A stretch of 49,164 nucleotides of DNA from Scalindua_A sp046757465 (GTDB lineage: Bacteria; Planctomycetota; Brocadiia; Brocadiales; Scalinduaceae). The notes below the pieces were generated by a model, which did no database searches, was not told where the DNA came from, and saw only the letters and a list, made by a program, of their open reading frames with translations. Both the position numbers and the translations under genes were made by a program. Positions within the stretch are counted from its first letter, which is position 1, and each line of letters opens with the position of its first letter. The stretch is taken from positions 1-49,164 of the forward strand of contig JBHHYH010000016.1 in the NCBI GenBank assembly GCA_046757465.1, read 5' to 3'. Positions 1 to 8,279 of the stretch are shown here, one piece after another.

Positions 1-99
1 TGCTATATTGTTAAAAATTTGTAAATAAAATGTGCTGTTCTAGTCTAGACCCTTAAATAGTTAGTTACTTTTTTAACATTTTAAAAAAGGAGGGATGAT

Positions 100-300
100 A
101 TGAACGAATCGCATAGCGATAAAGAAATTCTGGTGGTTGCATCCAAGATCAAGAAGTACGTCCGTTCAGTAGCTGGAATGAGTACTTCGGCCAACGTCTT
201 ACCAAAATTGTCTGATAGCGTTCGCAGCTTGTGTGATCAGGCAATCGAGAATGCAAGAGCGGATGGCCGCAAGACCGTAATGGACAGGGACTTTACTTAA
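100..300 (+). CDS. Bacterial histone-fold DNA-binding protein
   Basis: A 66-aa protein the length of a single histone fold. Residues 8-20 form a helix with KIKKY, followed by a small-residue turn (GMSTSAN, 26-32), a long central helix (about 33-54) and the segment ADGRKTVMDRDF (54-65). The R57-T59 pair followed by D64 matches the Arg-Thr loop and Arg-Asp clamp of histone folds; the overall pattern resembles Bdellovibrio-type bacterial histones (family knowledge from memory). It probably binds or bends DNA as a dimer in the nucleoid. A strong Shine-Dalgarno (AAGGAGGG) lies 7-8 bases before the ATG. The stop is 9 bases before the DoxX gene, suggesting co-transcription. Third helix is very short, as in minimal bacterial histones. 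Family call fairly sure; DNA-binding mode unknown. Confidence 0.78.
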   Translation: MNESHSDKEILVVASKIKKYVRSVAGMSTSANVLPKLSDSVRSLCDQAIENARADGRKTVMDRDFT

Positions 301-309
301 GGGGAAAGT

Positions 310-771
310 ATGATCTTACGTTCTTTGGATAAATATCGTGATGTAGGTCTGCTCATTCTACGAGTAGGTATTGGTATCATGTTTATGGGACATGGTCTGC
401 CTAAATTAATCGCTGGCCCGGATAAATGGTTGATTCTCGGTGGAACTATGAATGCCTTGGGAGTTGACTTCGCCCCCATGGCCTGGGGTTTCATGGCGGC
501 ATTTTCAGAATTTGCTGGTGGCATGCTATTGGCCTTGGGTTTTTTTACCCGTCCGGCTTGTTTCTTTCTGCTTACAACTATGATCGTGGCAACAGCCATG
601 CACATCAGCAACGGTGATCCCTTCCTCAAGTATTCTCATGCGATGGAGGCAGGGATTCTGTTCTTAAGTTTGGTTTTCATCGGTCCGGGGAAGTACTCCC
701 TGGATGATCTAACCAGCTCTACCAGAAGTGCCCGTCACACGAATACGGCCAAGTCAGAAGTGATCACTTAA
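310..771 (+). CDS. DoxX family membrane protein
   Basis: A 153-aa integral membrane protein with about four hydrophobic segments: roughly residues 11-30 (LLILRVGIGIMFMGHGLPK), 55-76, 80-98 and 110-124. The early GIMFMGHGLPKL motif, the FAGGMLLALGFFTRP motif and the acidic residue in FSEFAGG are typical of the DoxX/SURF4-like family. Members are small quinone- or redox-associated inner-membrane proteins, often of undefined function. The C-terminal 25 residues are polar. It follows the histone gene by 9 bases with GGGGAAAG before the ATG, so it is probably the second gene of that operon. Substrate cannot be predicted. Confidence 0.85.
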   Translation: MILRSLDKYRDVGLLILRVGIGIMFMGHGLPKLIAGPDKWLILGGTMNALGVDFAPMAWGFMAAFSEFAGGMLLALGFFTRPACFFLLTTMIVATAMHISNGDPFLKYSHAMEAGILFLSLVFIGPGKYSLDDLTSSTRSARHTNTAKSEVIT

Positions 772-932
772 CACTTATTTTTCCGACTCTCTTTTTATAC
801 GCGAATCCTTAACGTCTCTGAAATTTTATAACTCTTCAAAAGAAAATAAGTTAAATATTAAAATTAAAAATATATTGTCGATTGGCGACAGGGTGTCCGA
901 GAATTAGAAAAAGCGTTTTTTTATCATTTTTA

Positions 933-1010
933 CCCCCATTCCTTGCTTCCGCAAGGAAGCATTGGGGGCTGAATCATGTCCTGAATGATCCTGAACTAGT
1001 TTCAGGACAT
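933..1010. repeat. Two consecutive imperfect palindromes (interspersed repeat)
   Basis: The 524-base space 772-1295 holds no convincing gene. At 933-968 a hairpin starts with CCCCCATT and ends with AATGGGGG-like sequence (CATTGGGGG) around a CTTGC/GCAAG inner stem. At 976-1010 the arms ATGTCCTGAA and TTCAGGACAT are perfect inverted 10-mers. The same kinds of module recur near 21842-21888, 33126-33300, 42440-42520 and 46033-46092. Further right, 1105-1190 is GC-rich with short inverted GCCCGA/TCGGGC arms; the open frame there (1075-1299) is this repeat read through and is not called as a gene. Confidence 0.7.
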
Positions 1011-1295
1011 AATCTCAGAATCTTTAAATTTAAGGGTTTTCAGAAGTAGGGGCTGAAGATTTTCAGCCCGTACAGTGTATGAGATCCCGGATCAAATCCG
1101 CCCGACTGCCATTTGCCCGCCCGGCAACCAGCCCGACAACGTCGTTCTGACGAGTGCCGTTCGGACGGGTCGGGCAGGGAATGACAATTCTCGGACAGCC
1201 TGGCGAGATGTGACACTATCTCTCCCGGCCATTATGTTTTGTAAAACGTCGCGAGTTGGCCGAACGACACTATGCGTTCGGATCTTTAACGCTTT

Positions 1296-2576
1296 TTGAA
1301 TCCTATGAATAACTTGCCTTTATCAGCCGAGGAGTTTGAGTATCGACATGCCCGAACCAAGGCACGGTGGGAACACATTCCAAAGAAATTTCGATTCTTC
1401 AGTCAGACCCTGGGCCGCACCCAGGCGATTGGCTGTGTGGCTTTGGAAATCACGCAACGCTGTAACCTTGACTGCACGCTCTGCTATTTAAGCAAGAACA
1501 GCCAGAGCGTGCCTGATCTGCCGATGACGGAATTAAAACGCCGGGTGGATGTCATCCGGCAGGAATTTGGCGCTGGTACGAATGTTCAGGTGACCGGAGG
1601 GGACCCCACTATGCGGCCACAGGAAGAGTTGTTGGAAGTCGTCCGGTATATTCGTGCGAGGAAGATGTCACCAGTCCTATTTACCAACGGGATTAAAGCG
1701 ACGCGAAAATTGCTGAGGAAATTGAAAGAAGCGGGTCTGGCCGAAGTGGCCTTTCATGTCGACAACACTCAGAAACGTTCCGGTTACACCAAGGAAGTAG
1801 AACTCAACCAGGTGCGCGAACAATATATTGAGCGGATCAGAGGATTGGACCTGCCGGTTTATTTCAACACCACGGTGCATCAAGGCAATTTTCATGAAAT
1901 TCCTGAGCTGGTGCGTTTTTTTGTCAGCTACTCCGATGTCGTGTTAATCGCCAGCTTTCAAATACAGACCGATATAGGAAGAGGCATTTGGCATCAGCGT
2001 GCAAAACTCATCACCCTGGACACCGTTCATCGCCAGATAGAAAAGGGGCTGGGACGTCAGATGACATGGGACGCCTTGAAAATGGGCCATCCGGAATGCC
2101 ATCGGCAAACTTATGCACTAGTGGTGGGTGGCAAAATTGTGGATTGCTTAGATAGTCCTGAACTCATCCGTTTGTGGTTAAAGGATTTTGGTGATTTTCC
2201 GCTGTACCGCTCTCGGCAATGGCGCAACGCGTGGCGCATTCTGAGCCGGGTAATTCGCCGGCAGCAATGGTTGTTACCGGCAGGTCGCTTTCTGATCCGC
2301 AAAGTCAAAGCCCATGGGCGGGACTGGATTCGAGGCGGGTTCAGGGCGCATAATATTATGTTTTTCATTGAGAATTTCCAGGATCGGAACCGATTGGGAC
2401 CGGAGCGCCTTGATCTGTGCAGTTTTCAAGTGATGACGCAAAACGGGCCGATTTCAATGTGCCTGCACAATGCCCACCGGAATGAATACATCCTTCCAGA
2501 GAACCAGCCGGGAGTATATCCAGAAGAGGGCCTCAGCTCGAAACCAGCCGCTGGAATGGGTTGTTCGAGATATTGA
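1296..2576 (+). CDS. Radical SAM enzyme with C-terminal Cys-containing region
   Basis: A 426-aa protein. CNLDCTLCY (C56, C60, C63) is the CxxxCxxC cluster motif of radical SAM enzymes, followed by VTGGDPTMRP, the SAM-binding GGE-type motif. The C-terminal half carries extra Cys (HPECH, VDCLD, LDLCSF, ISMCLHN, MGCSRY) that could bind an auxiliary iron-sulfur cluster as in SPASM or Tes-like enzymes. The start could be TTG at 1296 or ATG at 1305; the latter loses only three residues. Base composition is about half GC, richer than most of the window, suggesting different ancestry. It converges with the peroxiredoxin gene; a weak AT dyad lies between them at 2584-2619. Substrate is not predictable; involvement in lipid or cofactor chemistry would be speculation. 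Confidence 0.85.
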   Translation: MNPMNNLPLSAEEFEYRHARTKARWEHIPKKFRFFSQTLGRTQAIGCVALEITQRCNLDCTLCYLSKNSQSVPDLPMTELKRRVDVIRQEFGAGTNVQVTGGDPTMRPQEELLEVVRYIRARKMSPVLFTNGIKATRKLLRKLKEAGLAEVAFHVDNTQKRSGYTKEVELNQVREQYIERIRGLDLPVYFNTTVHQGNFHEIPELVRFFVSYSDVVLIASFQIQTDIGRGIWHQRAKLITLDTVHRQIEKGLGRQMTWDALKMGHPECHRQTYALVVGGKIVDCLDSPELIRLWLKDFGDFPLYRSRQWRNAWRILSRVIRRQQWLLPAGRFLIRKVKAHGRDWIRGGFRAHNIMFFIENFQDRNRLGPERLDLCSFQVMTQNGPISMCLHNAHRNEYILPENQPGVYPEEGLSSKPAAGMGCSRY

Positions 2577-2634
2577 CTTAACAACATATAAGTACAGAAC
2601 GCATTCAGTGGTTATATGTGTGACTTATCTCCAC

Positions 2635-3237
2635 TCATAGCTTTTTTGAATAAGTAGTTAGATATTCAGCCACACCATCTGCTGTTGGCTTCATGCCCTT
2701 CGCACCTTTATGCCAACCCGCAGGACAGACTTCTCCATGCTGCTCGTGAAATTGTAAGGCATCGACTACACGAAGCATCTCATCGACATTCCGTCCGAGA
2801 GGAAGATTGTTGACTACCTGATGTTGAACTATGCCGTCCTTATCTATTAAAAATGATGCGCGTAATGCAACGCCTGCATCAGTAAATTCAATCCCATACG
2901 CGCGAGCAATCTCATGCTTAACATCCGCTACCATCGGGAACCCTATCGGGCCAATACCTCCCTTTTGTACAGGCGTATTTCGCCAGGAAAAATGGGTGAA
3001 CTGTGAATCGATAGAGACACAGACGACTTCCACGCCTCGTTTCTTAAATTCATCCATTCGCCTGTCGTGGGCAATTATCTCCGTCGGACACACAAATGTG
3101 AAATCCAGCGGGTAGAAGAAAAGCACTACATATTTCCCCTTCAAATCAGACAGTTTAAAGTCTTCCTTAATGGTACCGTCTGGTAACACGGCAGCAGCCG
3201 TAAAATCGGGTGCTTTTTTAGTAACTAATACACTCAT
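2635..3237 (-). CDS. Typical 2-Cys peroxiredoxin (AhpC/Prx1 type)
   Basis: A 200-aa thiol peroxidase that reduces hydrogen peroxide and organic hydroperoxides. FTFVCPTE contains the peroxidatic Cys50, with T47 and R126 completing the usual active site; HGEVCPAGW contains the resolving Cys171. Length and the C-terminal GVAEYLTTYSKKL tail, with the YF-like region that goes with the sensitive form, fit typical 2-Cys Prx1/AhpC. No signal peptide, so it acts in the cytoplasm. A good Shine-Dalgarno (AAAGGAG) lies 8 bases before the ATG. It needs a thioredoxin or AhpF-type reductant, which is not encoded nearby. It stands alone between the convergent radical SAM gene and hutU. Confidence 0.96.
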   Translation of the reverse strand: MSVLVTKKAPDFTAAAVLPDGTIKEDFKLSDLKGKYVVLFFYPLDFTFVCPTEIIAHDRRMDEFKKRGVEVVCVSIDSQFTHFSWRNTPVQKGGIGPIGFPMVADVKHEIARAYGIEFTDAGVALRASFLIDKDGIVQHQVVNNLPLGRNVDEMLRVVDALQFHEQHGEVCPAGWHKGAKGMKPTADGVAEYLTTYSKKL

Positions 3238-3321
3238 ATCAGTTCTCCTTTCGTTTAAAAATAATTAATTGCTAAATAATAATCATTACAGATTAGAAAT
3301 TATCACATTTTATATTGGAAG

Positions 3322-5007
3322 TCAATCAGGAATTTTTATTTCTTTTTTAATTGCAATATCTCTTGCCCTTTCATAGCCCGCATCTAAGTGTCTGGCAATA
3401 CCGATACCGGGGTCCACGGTTAACACCCTTTCGAGTCTCTTTTTTCTTTCATCTTTCCCATCTGCAACTATTACCATACCCGCATGCAACGAGTTGCCAA
3501 TGCCCACTCCTCCCCCATGATGAAAGCTTACCCAGCTTGCGCCTGCTATTGCATTCAGGGCAAAATTAATGAGAGGCCAATCAGCTATGGAGTCACTCCC
3601 ATCCCTCATATCCTCTGTCTCTCTATTAGGGGAAGCCACTGAGCCACAGTCAAGGTGGTCTCTTCCAATTACGACTGGCGCCTTTATCTTACCATTTTTC
3701 ACCATATTATTTATAATCATGCCAAATTCTGCCCTGTCTCCATAACCCAACCAGCATATTCGTGCCGGTAATCCCTCCATAGGAATCTTGCCCTTTGCAA
3801 GATTTACCCACCTGATGAGTGATAAGTCCTCCGGAAATGTTTTTAGCAATTCGTTGTCAATCTCTTCAATATCAGCCCTATCGCCGGATAATGCCGCCCA
3901 TCGGAAAGGCCCCTTTCCCCCGCAAAAAAGTGGACGTATATAGGCAGGTACAAAACCGGGATATTTAAATTTGCCATTATCCCTTCTTACTTCGACACCC
4001 GCCAATTCTGCCTGTCCACGTAGGTTATTTCCATAATCGAAACATACAGCTCTCTTTTCCTGCATCCTCAATATCGCATTAGTATGGATAAGAATAGAAT
4101 CTAATGCCCTCTTTCTATATTCTTTCCTGTCCTTTTGACGAAGGTTATCAAGTTCACTTAATTCACCTGTTGGTACGTATGAATATATGTCGTGTGCCGG
4201 TGTCTGGTCTGTAACGATGTCCGGAATAACGTCCCTCCTTACTAACTCAGGGTGAACGTCTGCAGCGTTGCCTACCAGCCCAACCGAAAGCGGAACTTCC
4301 TTTTTCTTAGCATCCATCACCCATTCTAAAGCCACATCAATTTTATCCGTAATCCTATCACAATATCCTTCATCCACTTTTCTCTGTATCCTCTCTCTCC
4401 TGACTTCCACATCCAGGATTACGCCTTCATTCATAGTAACTGCAAGAGACTGGGCACCACTCATACCACCCATTCCCGCAGTTAAGATAAACTTTCCCTT
4501 CAAAGAGGTCGAATCAAACTCCTTCTTCCCAAGAGCCGCAAACGTCTCGTAAGTACCCTGTATTATCCCCTGTGTGCCGATATAAATCCAGCTACCCGCC
4601 GTCATCTGTCCATACATAATCAGTCCCATCTCATCGTATTTATCAAAGTTATCCTGTGTAGCCCATGCTGGTACGATGTTTGTATTTGCAATGACAACCC
4701 TGGGAGATTGTTCATATGTCTTTGCTACATAAACCGGCTTCCCTGACTGTATGCATAATGTCTCATCATCTTTGAGACTCTTTAATGCCTTAACTATCTT
4801 GTTATACTCCCTCCAATTCCTCGCTGCCCTTCCCGTCCCTCCATAAACAATAAGTTCCTCTGGTTGTATTGCCACATTGGGGTCAAGGTTATTCATTAAC
4901 ATCCTTAATGCAGCTTCGCTGTCCCAGTTGTTGCACTGCAAGTCTGTACCGGTATATGCCCTTATGGGAAATTCCGGTCGTTCCTTGTAAAACATCGGCC
5001 TTATCAT
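3322..5007 (-). CDS. hutU: Urocanate hydratase (urocanase)
   Basis: A 561-aa cytoplasmic enzyme, full length for the family, catalysing the second step of histidine degradation: urocanate to 4-imidazolone-5-propanoate, using tightly bound NAD+ as an electrophile. YGGTGRAARNW near residue 55, AGMGGMSGAQ, VGLVGNAADV, the ARICWLGYGDR segment carrying the conserved active-site Cys, and SFHHGGGVGIGNSLHAG are hallmark motifs. It starts 3 bases after the stop of the 55-aa gene at 5011-5178, so translation is probably coupled. hutH lies upstream on the same strand about 1.5 kb away. hutI, hutG and hutF are not in the window, so the fate of the imidazolonepropanoate is unknown here. Confidence 0.97.
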   Translation of the reverse strand: MIRPMFYKERPEFPIRAYTGTDLQCNNWDSEAALRMLMNNLDPNVAIQPEELIVYGGTGRAARNWREYNKIVKALKSLKDDETLCIQSGKPVYVAKTYEQSPRVVIANTNIVPAWATQDNFDKYDEMGLIMYGQMTAGSWIYIGTQGIIQGTYETFAALGKKEFDSTSLKGKFILTAGMGGMSGAQSLAVTMNEGVILDVEVRRERIQRKVDEGYCDRITDKIDVALEWVMDAKKKEVPLSVGLVGNAADVHPELVRRDVIPDIVTDQTPAHDIYSYVPTGELSELDNLRQKDRKEYRKRALDSILIHTNAILRMQEKRAVCFDYGNNLRGQAELAGVEVRRDNGKFKYPGFVPAYIRPLFCGGKGPFRWAALSGDRADIEEIDNELLKTFPEDLSLIRWVNLAKGKIPMEGLPARICWLGYGDRAEFGMIINNMVKNGKIKAPVVIGRDHLDCGSVASPNRETEDMRDGSDSIADWPLINFALNAIAGASWVSFHHGGGVGIGNSLHAGMVIVADGKDERKKRLERVLTVDPGIGIARHLDAGYERARDIAIKKEIKIPD

Positions 5008-5010
5008 AAA

Positions 5011-5178
5011 TCACACCTCAGGCAGGAATTTTGCCAGTTCCTGCTGCCAATCCCACGTCTTCATCTTAATTTCTTCGAATTCATCAACACCTTCAAGTTT
5101 ATCCTCGTTCTCTTCAAGAAAACAATATACCATACCCAGAAATTCCTTCAGTTCACTAACTTGTTTTAAAATGTCCAT
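5011..5178 (-). CDS. Small acidic protein coupled to hutU
   Basis: A 55-aa soluble acidic protein beginning MDILKQVSELKEFLG. I chose the ATG at 5178 over an upstream start at 5271 because a strong Shine-Dalgarno (AAAGGAGGAA) lies 3-4 bases before it, and the longer version would include the hairpin at 5218-5251. Predicted mostly helical, with Glu/Asp clusters (LEENEDKLEGVDEFEE) and a Trp-rich end (KTWDWQQELAKFLPEV). No Cys motif apart from one Cys, and no membrane segment. Its stop is 3 bases before the hutU ATG, suggesting a partner or regulator of urocanase, but I do not recognise the family and infer the link only from position. Confidence 0.6.
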   Translation of the reverse strand: MDILKQVSELKEFLGMVYCFLEENEDKLEGVDEFEEIKMKTWDWQQELAKFLPEV

Positions 5179-5217
5179 TATTCCTCCTTTCGCTTCCTTT
5201 GTTCGGACCGGAATAAT

Positions 5218-5251
5218 TATAGCGCATCCACCTTCTGGCAGATGCGCTATA
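5218..5251 (-). terminator. Hairpin downstream of the cytochrome gene
   Basis: Perfect 11-bp inverted arms TATAGCGCATC and GATGCGCTATA around a 12-base loop. On the minus strand it follows the stop of the cytochrome c'-like gene by about 20 bases and is followed by AATTATT, giving a weak intrinsic terminator or an attenuating or RNA-stabilising hairpin between that gene and the 55-aa/hutU pair. Confidence 0.5.
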
Positions 5252-5272
5252 AAATGTGAAATAGCTACCACA

Positions 5273-5785
5273 CTAATCTGTCATTACAGGCCAGTCACTC
5301 CGAGAAGCCTTATGACATTCAAAACACACATTTCTCAACATTGAATCAAAAGTTTCATACGTTTCCACTATATCTCTATTTTTGGCGGTTTCTACAAGGT
5401 TTTTGGTAGCGACAGCAAGTGATTTCACGTATTTTTCATATTCCCCCTTCATTGATTCGTCAGACATTTTGAATTTCCGCCCTTCCAGTCCCCATTTTTC
5501 TTCTGGAAAAAACATATTAACCATGTTCGCACTGATTCCGGCTATCTTATTAGCCTCCTTGATAACCACATCGAAATCAGCTTTCAATATTCCGCCCAGA
5601 ATCTTAGACATAGACGAACCTATTGCTCCCATCACACCTCGAGTTGCTACAGAACCATGCATATCAACAGTACTCTCAACATCCTCTCCAAAGGCCTTAC
5701 TAAATTTCCAGACACAGGTTATAGCTCCTGTGGTAATAGCGAACATACAAAGCAATGTTATACACATTTGACAGATTTTCTTCAT
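5273..5785 (-). CDS. Exported cytochrome c'-like haem protein
   Basis: 170 aa from the ATG at 5785, chosen because AAAGGAGATATGCATA precedes it; the open frame extends 12 codons further upstream without a ribosome site. Residues about 1-25 are a hydrophobic signal or anchor (KKICQMCITLLCMFAITTGAITC). The middle is helical, and CFECHK (C154, C157, H158) near the C terminus is a single covalent c-haem site. One C-terminal CxxCH after a four-helix-type body is the arrangement of cytochromes c', which bind NO or transfer electrons. It would act outside the cytoplasm (periplasm or anammoxosome). It is embedded between hutH and hutU on the same strand. A role in the histidine pathway is not established. 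Low overall similarity to classic c' makes the subfamily tentative. Confidence 0.72.
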   Translation of the reverse strand: MKKICQMCITLLCMFAITTGAITCVWKFSKAFGEDVESTVDMHGSVATRGVMGAIGSSMSKILGGILKADFDVVIKEANKIAGISANMVNMFFPEEKWGLEGRKFKMSDESMKGEYEKYVKSLAVATKNLVETAKNRDIVETYETFDSMLRNVCFECHKASRSDWPVMTD

Positions 5786-6014
5786 TATGCATATCTCCTT
5801 TCTATTAAAATTCTTTTTCAATCAATAAAAATAATACACAAAATCTTTTACAAGTACTTGTTTTTCTTCCGTTTCAAGCAATCTTTCTGTAATAGCAGCA
5901 CAATCAACTTTAATAAATGATAGCATTACAAGCTCATTTTACAACTTTACATAAAAGTTGTAATGATTGTCGTTCGCAAAAACGCATTCCATAATATTTT
6001 CTCATAAAAACTTC

Positions 6015-6503
6015 TCAGTCCCTCTCTCCTTCAGGTCTACAATCCCAAACACTCCATGGAGTCCAATAAACAACTTTTTTTCCATCCTTAAGCCAGAACA
6101 ACGTGCCCTTTCTTACGCGATCACACTTTTGCTTACCAAACGTTCTCGTATGTATCTCCTTTATCTCGCTTTCAAGGTAATAATCTACCTGGTGCCACTC
6201 AAATGGCGACTTGTCAACGATCTCCCATAACTCTATGTCCTCCATTTTGAGATCGTTTGAATCGTATTTACTTTTCTCCACCGCAACTTCATACCTTACT
6301 CGATCTTCAACTTCAACCCATTCCGTCTCTGGTGCATCTGGCTTAACCTTTTTCGGGAGTTGATCTTTATCCAGATTAAAGACATCTATGTGTTGTGCAT
6401 GAACCATTTTTAACACCAGACCATCAATAAAAAAGGAAAAAATGTTTATTGTTAAAAATGTGCATACAGCCAGCACGATCTTAACCTTAGCCAATTTTGA
6501 CAT
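6015..6503 (-). CDS. Exported protein of unknown function in the hut group
   Basis: 162 aa. An N-terminal hydrophobic stretch (about 8-35, VKIVLAVCTFLTINIFSFFIDGLVLKM) ends in VHAQ, looking like a signal peptide or single anchor. The rest is polar, rich in Asp/Glu/Lys and Trp. The C-terminal region (WHQVDYYLESEIKEIHTRTF, then KGTLFWLKDGKKVVYWTPWSVWDC) has repeated aromatic residues and two Cys that may pair. A good Shine-Dalgarno (AAAGGAGACG) lies before the ATG. It starts 40 bases after hutH, so it is probably co-transcribed with hutH. I do not recognise a family. The aromatic pattern could suit ligand binding, but that is only a guess. Confidence 0.65.
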   Translation of the reverse strand: MSKLAKVKIVLAVCTFLTINIFSFFIDGLVLKMVHAQHIDVFNLDKDQLPKKVKPDAPETEWVEVEDRVRYEVAVEKSKYDSNDLKMEDIELWEIVDKSPFEWHQVDYYLESEIKEIHTRTFGKQKCDRVRKGTLFWLKDGKKVVYWTPWSVWDCRPEGERD

Positions 6504-6543
6504 TAACGTCTCCTTTCGTTTACTAAAAAAAATCGTAATATGA

Positions 6544-8076
6544 CTACTTTAACGCTCCAATCTTCTTTTCTACTGATGCAAGTATTGCCCCATCATGAAC
6601 TAATTCACGCATTTTGTCAATGTCGATTGCCAGTATCCTATCTTCCTCCAGATGTGGAATATGTTTCCTGATAAGCTTGTATGCCCCTAACGTTCCAACG
6701 CCTGCCTTAAGGTTTGTAAAGAGGTCAAGCGCCTGTGCTGCGCATAATAGTTCAATGGCTATTACGTTTTCAACATTAAATAATACCTGTCTGCACTTCC
6801 TTGCAGCAATAGTGCCCATGCTAACATGATCTTCCTTATTGGCTGATGTAGGAATTGAGTCTACACTGGCGGGATGCGACAACGTTTTATTTTCTGAAAC
6901 CAGAGAGGCTGCGGTATATTGTGCAATCATTAATCCCGAGTTAATACCCGGATTTTTTACCAAAAAGGCTGGCAATCCACTTAGAAGAGGATTTACCAGC
7001 CTTTCTATCCTCCTTTCAGATATGTTTGCAATCTCAGATAATGCAATTGTGAGAAAATCCATAGCCAATGCAATAGGTTGACCATGGAAATTCCCACCAT
7101 TATTGAATATTTCGCCAGTATCTGGAAAGATCAAGGGATTATCAGTGGCGGAGTTCATCTCAGTTTCAATTATTTTTTTGACATAACTAAGGGCTTCCGT
7201 AGACGCCCCGTGTACCTGAGGGCAACATCTTATTGAATATGCATCTTGAACCCTGGCGCAGTCTTCATGAGAAGAGATTATCTCGCTATCTTTCGTAATT
7301 CCCCTTAAATTCTCAGCGCTAATTAATTGTCCGTTATGGGGTCTTACCCTATGAATCTTTTCATTCAATTCTATGTTTGAACCCAGTAGTACTTCAAGAC
7401 TCATCCCTGCTGCTATATCAGCAGTTTTCAGTAATTTATCGGAATCATTTACCACCAGCGCACCGACACCCGTCATCACCTGTGTCCCATTAATTAATGC
7501 CAACCCTTCTCCTGCCTCAAGCTCACATACTTTTATACCTGCCTCTTTCATTGCCTGTTTCCCCGGGAGCAATTTGTCTTTATAAATAGCTTCACCTTCT
7601 CCGATTAAGACCAGTGCCAGATGCGCCAGAGGCGCTAAATCACCACTGGCTCCCACTGACCCTTTTTCAGGAATAACAGGATGTACCCCTATATTCAACA
7701 TATCTATTAAGGTCTTTAACGTGCTGTACCTGGCGCCAGAATTACCTTTTGCAAGGCTATTTATCCTTAACAACATTATCGCGCGAACTGACTCTTCGTC
7801 AAACACATTACCCACACCTGCAGAATGGCTCATAATGATGTTCTTCTGCAATTGCTTTCTCTGATCTTTTGTTATGACTACATCACTTAATGCACCAAAA
7901 CCCGTTGTGACACCGTATATTACTTTTCTGTCATCAATGGCTCTTTTAATTATTCTCTGAACCGAAGTCAATGTTTCTTTAACGTCCTTGCCAAGACTTA
8001 CTCTAACCCCTTTCCGAACTACAGGTTCAATATGAGATATTTTTAAATTCTCACCGTTAACTATTACGTTTTTCAT
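6544..8076 (-). CDS. hutH: Histidine ammonia-lyase
   Basis: A 510-aa enzyme that eliminates ammonia from L-histidine to give urocanate. GSVGASGDLAPLAH contains A143-S144-G145, the triad that cyclises into the MIO electrophile. YGVTTGFGAL near residue 54, RINSLAKGNSG, NGTQVMTGVGAL and the TSANKEDHVSMG segment are further lyase signatures. Tyr54 of the YGVTTGFG motif is the usual catalytic Tyr. The His-type rather than Phe/Tyr-type assignment is supported by neighbouring hutU. Ammonia release is notable in a probable ammonium-oxidising organism. It leads the group hutH, 6015-6503, 5273-5785, 5011-5178, hutU. An interspersed palindrome (8135-8233) separates it from the cobalamin genes. Confidence 0.96.
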   Translation of the reverse strand: MKNVIVNGENLKISHIEPVVRKGVRVSLGKDVKETLTSVQRIIKRAIDDRKVIYGVTTGFGALSDVVITKDQRKQLQKNIIMSHSAGVGNVFDEESVRAIMLLRINSLAKGNSGARYSTLKTLIDMLNIGVHPVIPEKGSVGASGDLAPLAHLALVLIGEGEAIYKDKLLPGKQAMKEAGIKVCELEAGEGLALINGTQVMTGVGALVVNDSDKLLKTADIAAGMSLEVLLGSNIELNEKIHRVRPHNGQLISAENLRGITKDSEIISSHEDCARVQDAYSIRCCPQVHGASTEALSYVKKIIETEMNSATDNPLIFPDTGEIFNNGGNFHGQPIALAMDFLTIALSEIANISERRIERLVNPLLSGLPAFLVKNPGINSGLMIAQYTAASLVSENKTLSHPASVDSIPTSANKEDHVSMGTIAARKCRQVLFNVENVIAIELLCAAQALDLFTNLKAGVGTLGAYKLIRKHIPHLEEDRILAIDIDKMRELVHDGAILASVEKKIGALK

Positions 8077-8134
8077 AATTTATCAGTCTACGGCAGAGGG
8101 TATTAGTTTGTTATTGAGGAACAAACATACACCT

Positions 8135-8233
8135 TGTCATTCCCGACACCCGTCCGAAGGACGGACATGATCGGGAATCTATGTTAGATTCCCACTGGAG
8201 TTTACCCTCACAAAAGTGGGGGCGGGAATGACA
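8135..8233. repeat. Palindromic interspersed element
   Basis: A 99-base element whose ends TGTCATTCCCG and CGGGAATGACA are perfect inverted 11-mers. Inside lie further nested inversions (GTCCGAAGGAC; GGGAATCTA facing TAGATTCCC). It occupies most of the 203-base space between cobK and hutH. TGTCATTC-type ends of this sort recur at other intergenic sites in the window. Confidence 0.75.
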
Positions 8234-8279
8234 CTTTTGAATCTTGGAGGCTTATTCCAAATAACTAACAACATTTTTC

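Noticed and set aside
1075..1299. 74-codon open frame before the radical SAM gene
   Set aside because: It starts with GTG inside a GC-rich inverted repeat, has no ribosome site or family signature, and its peptide follows the repeat.
3276..3288. Possible Fur/PerR-like box before the peroxiredoxin
   Set aside because: ATAATAATCATTA is only partly symmetrical and the region is AT-rich, so a match is expected by chance.
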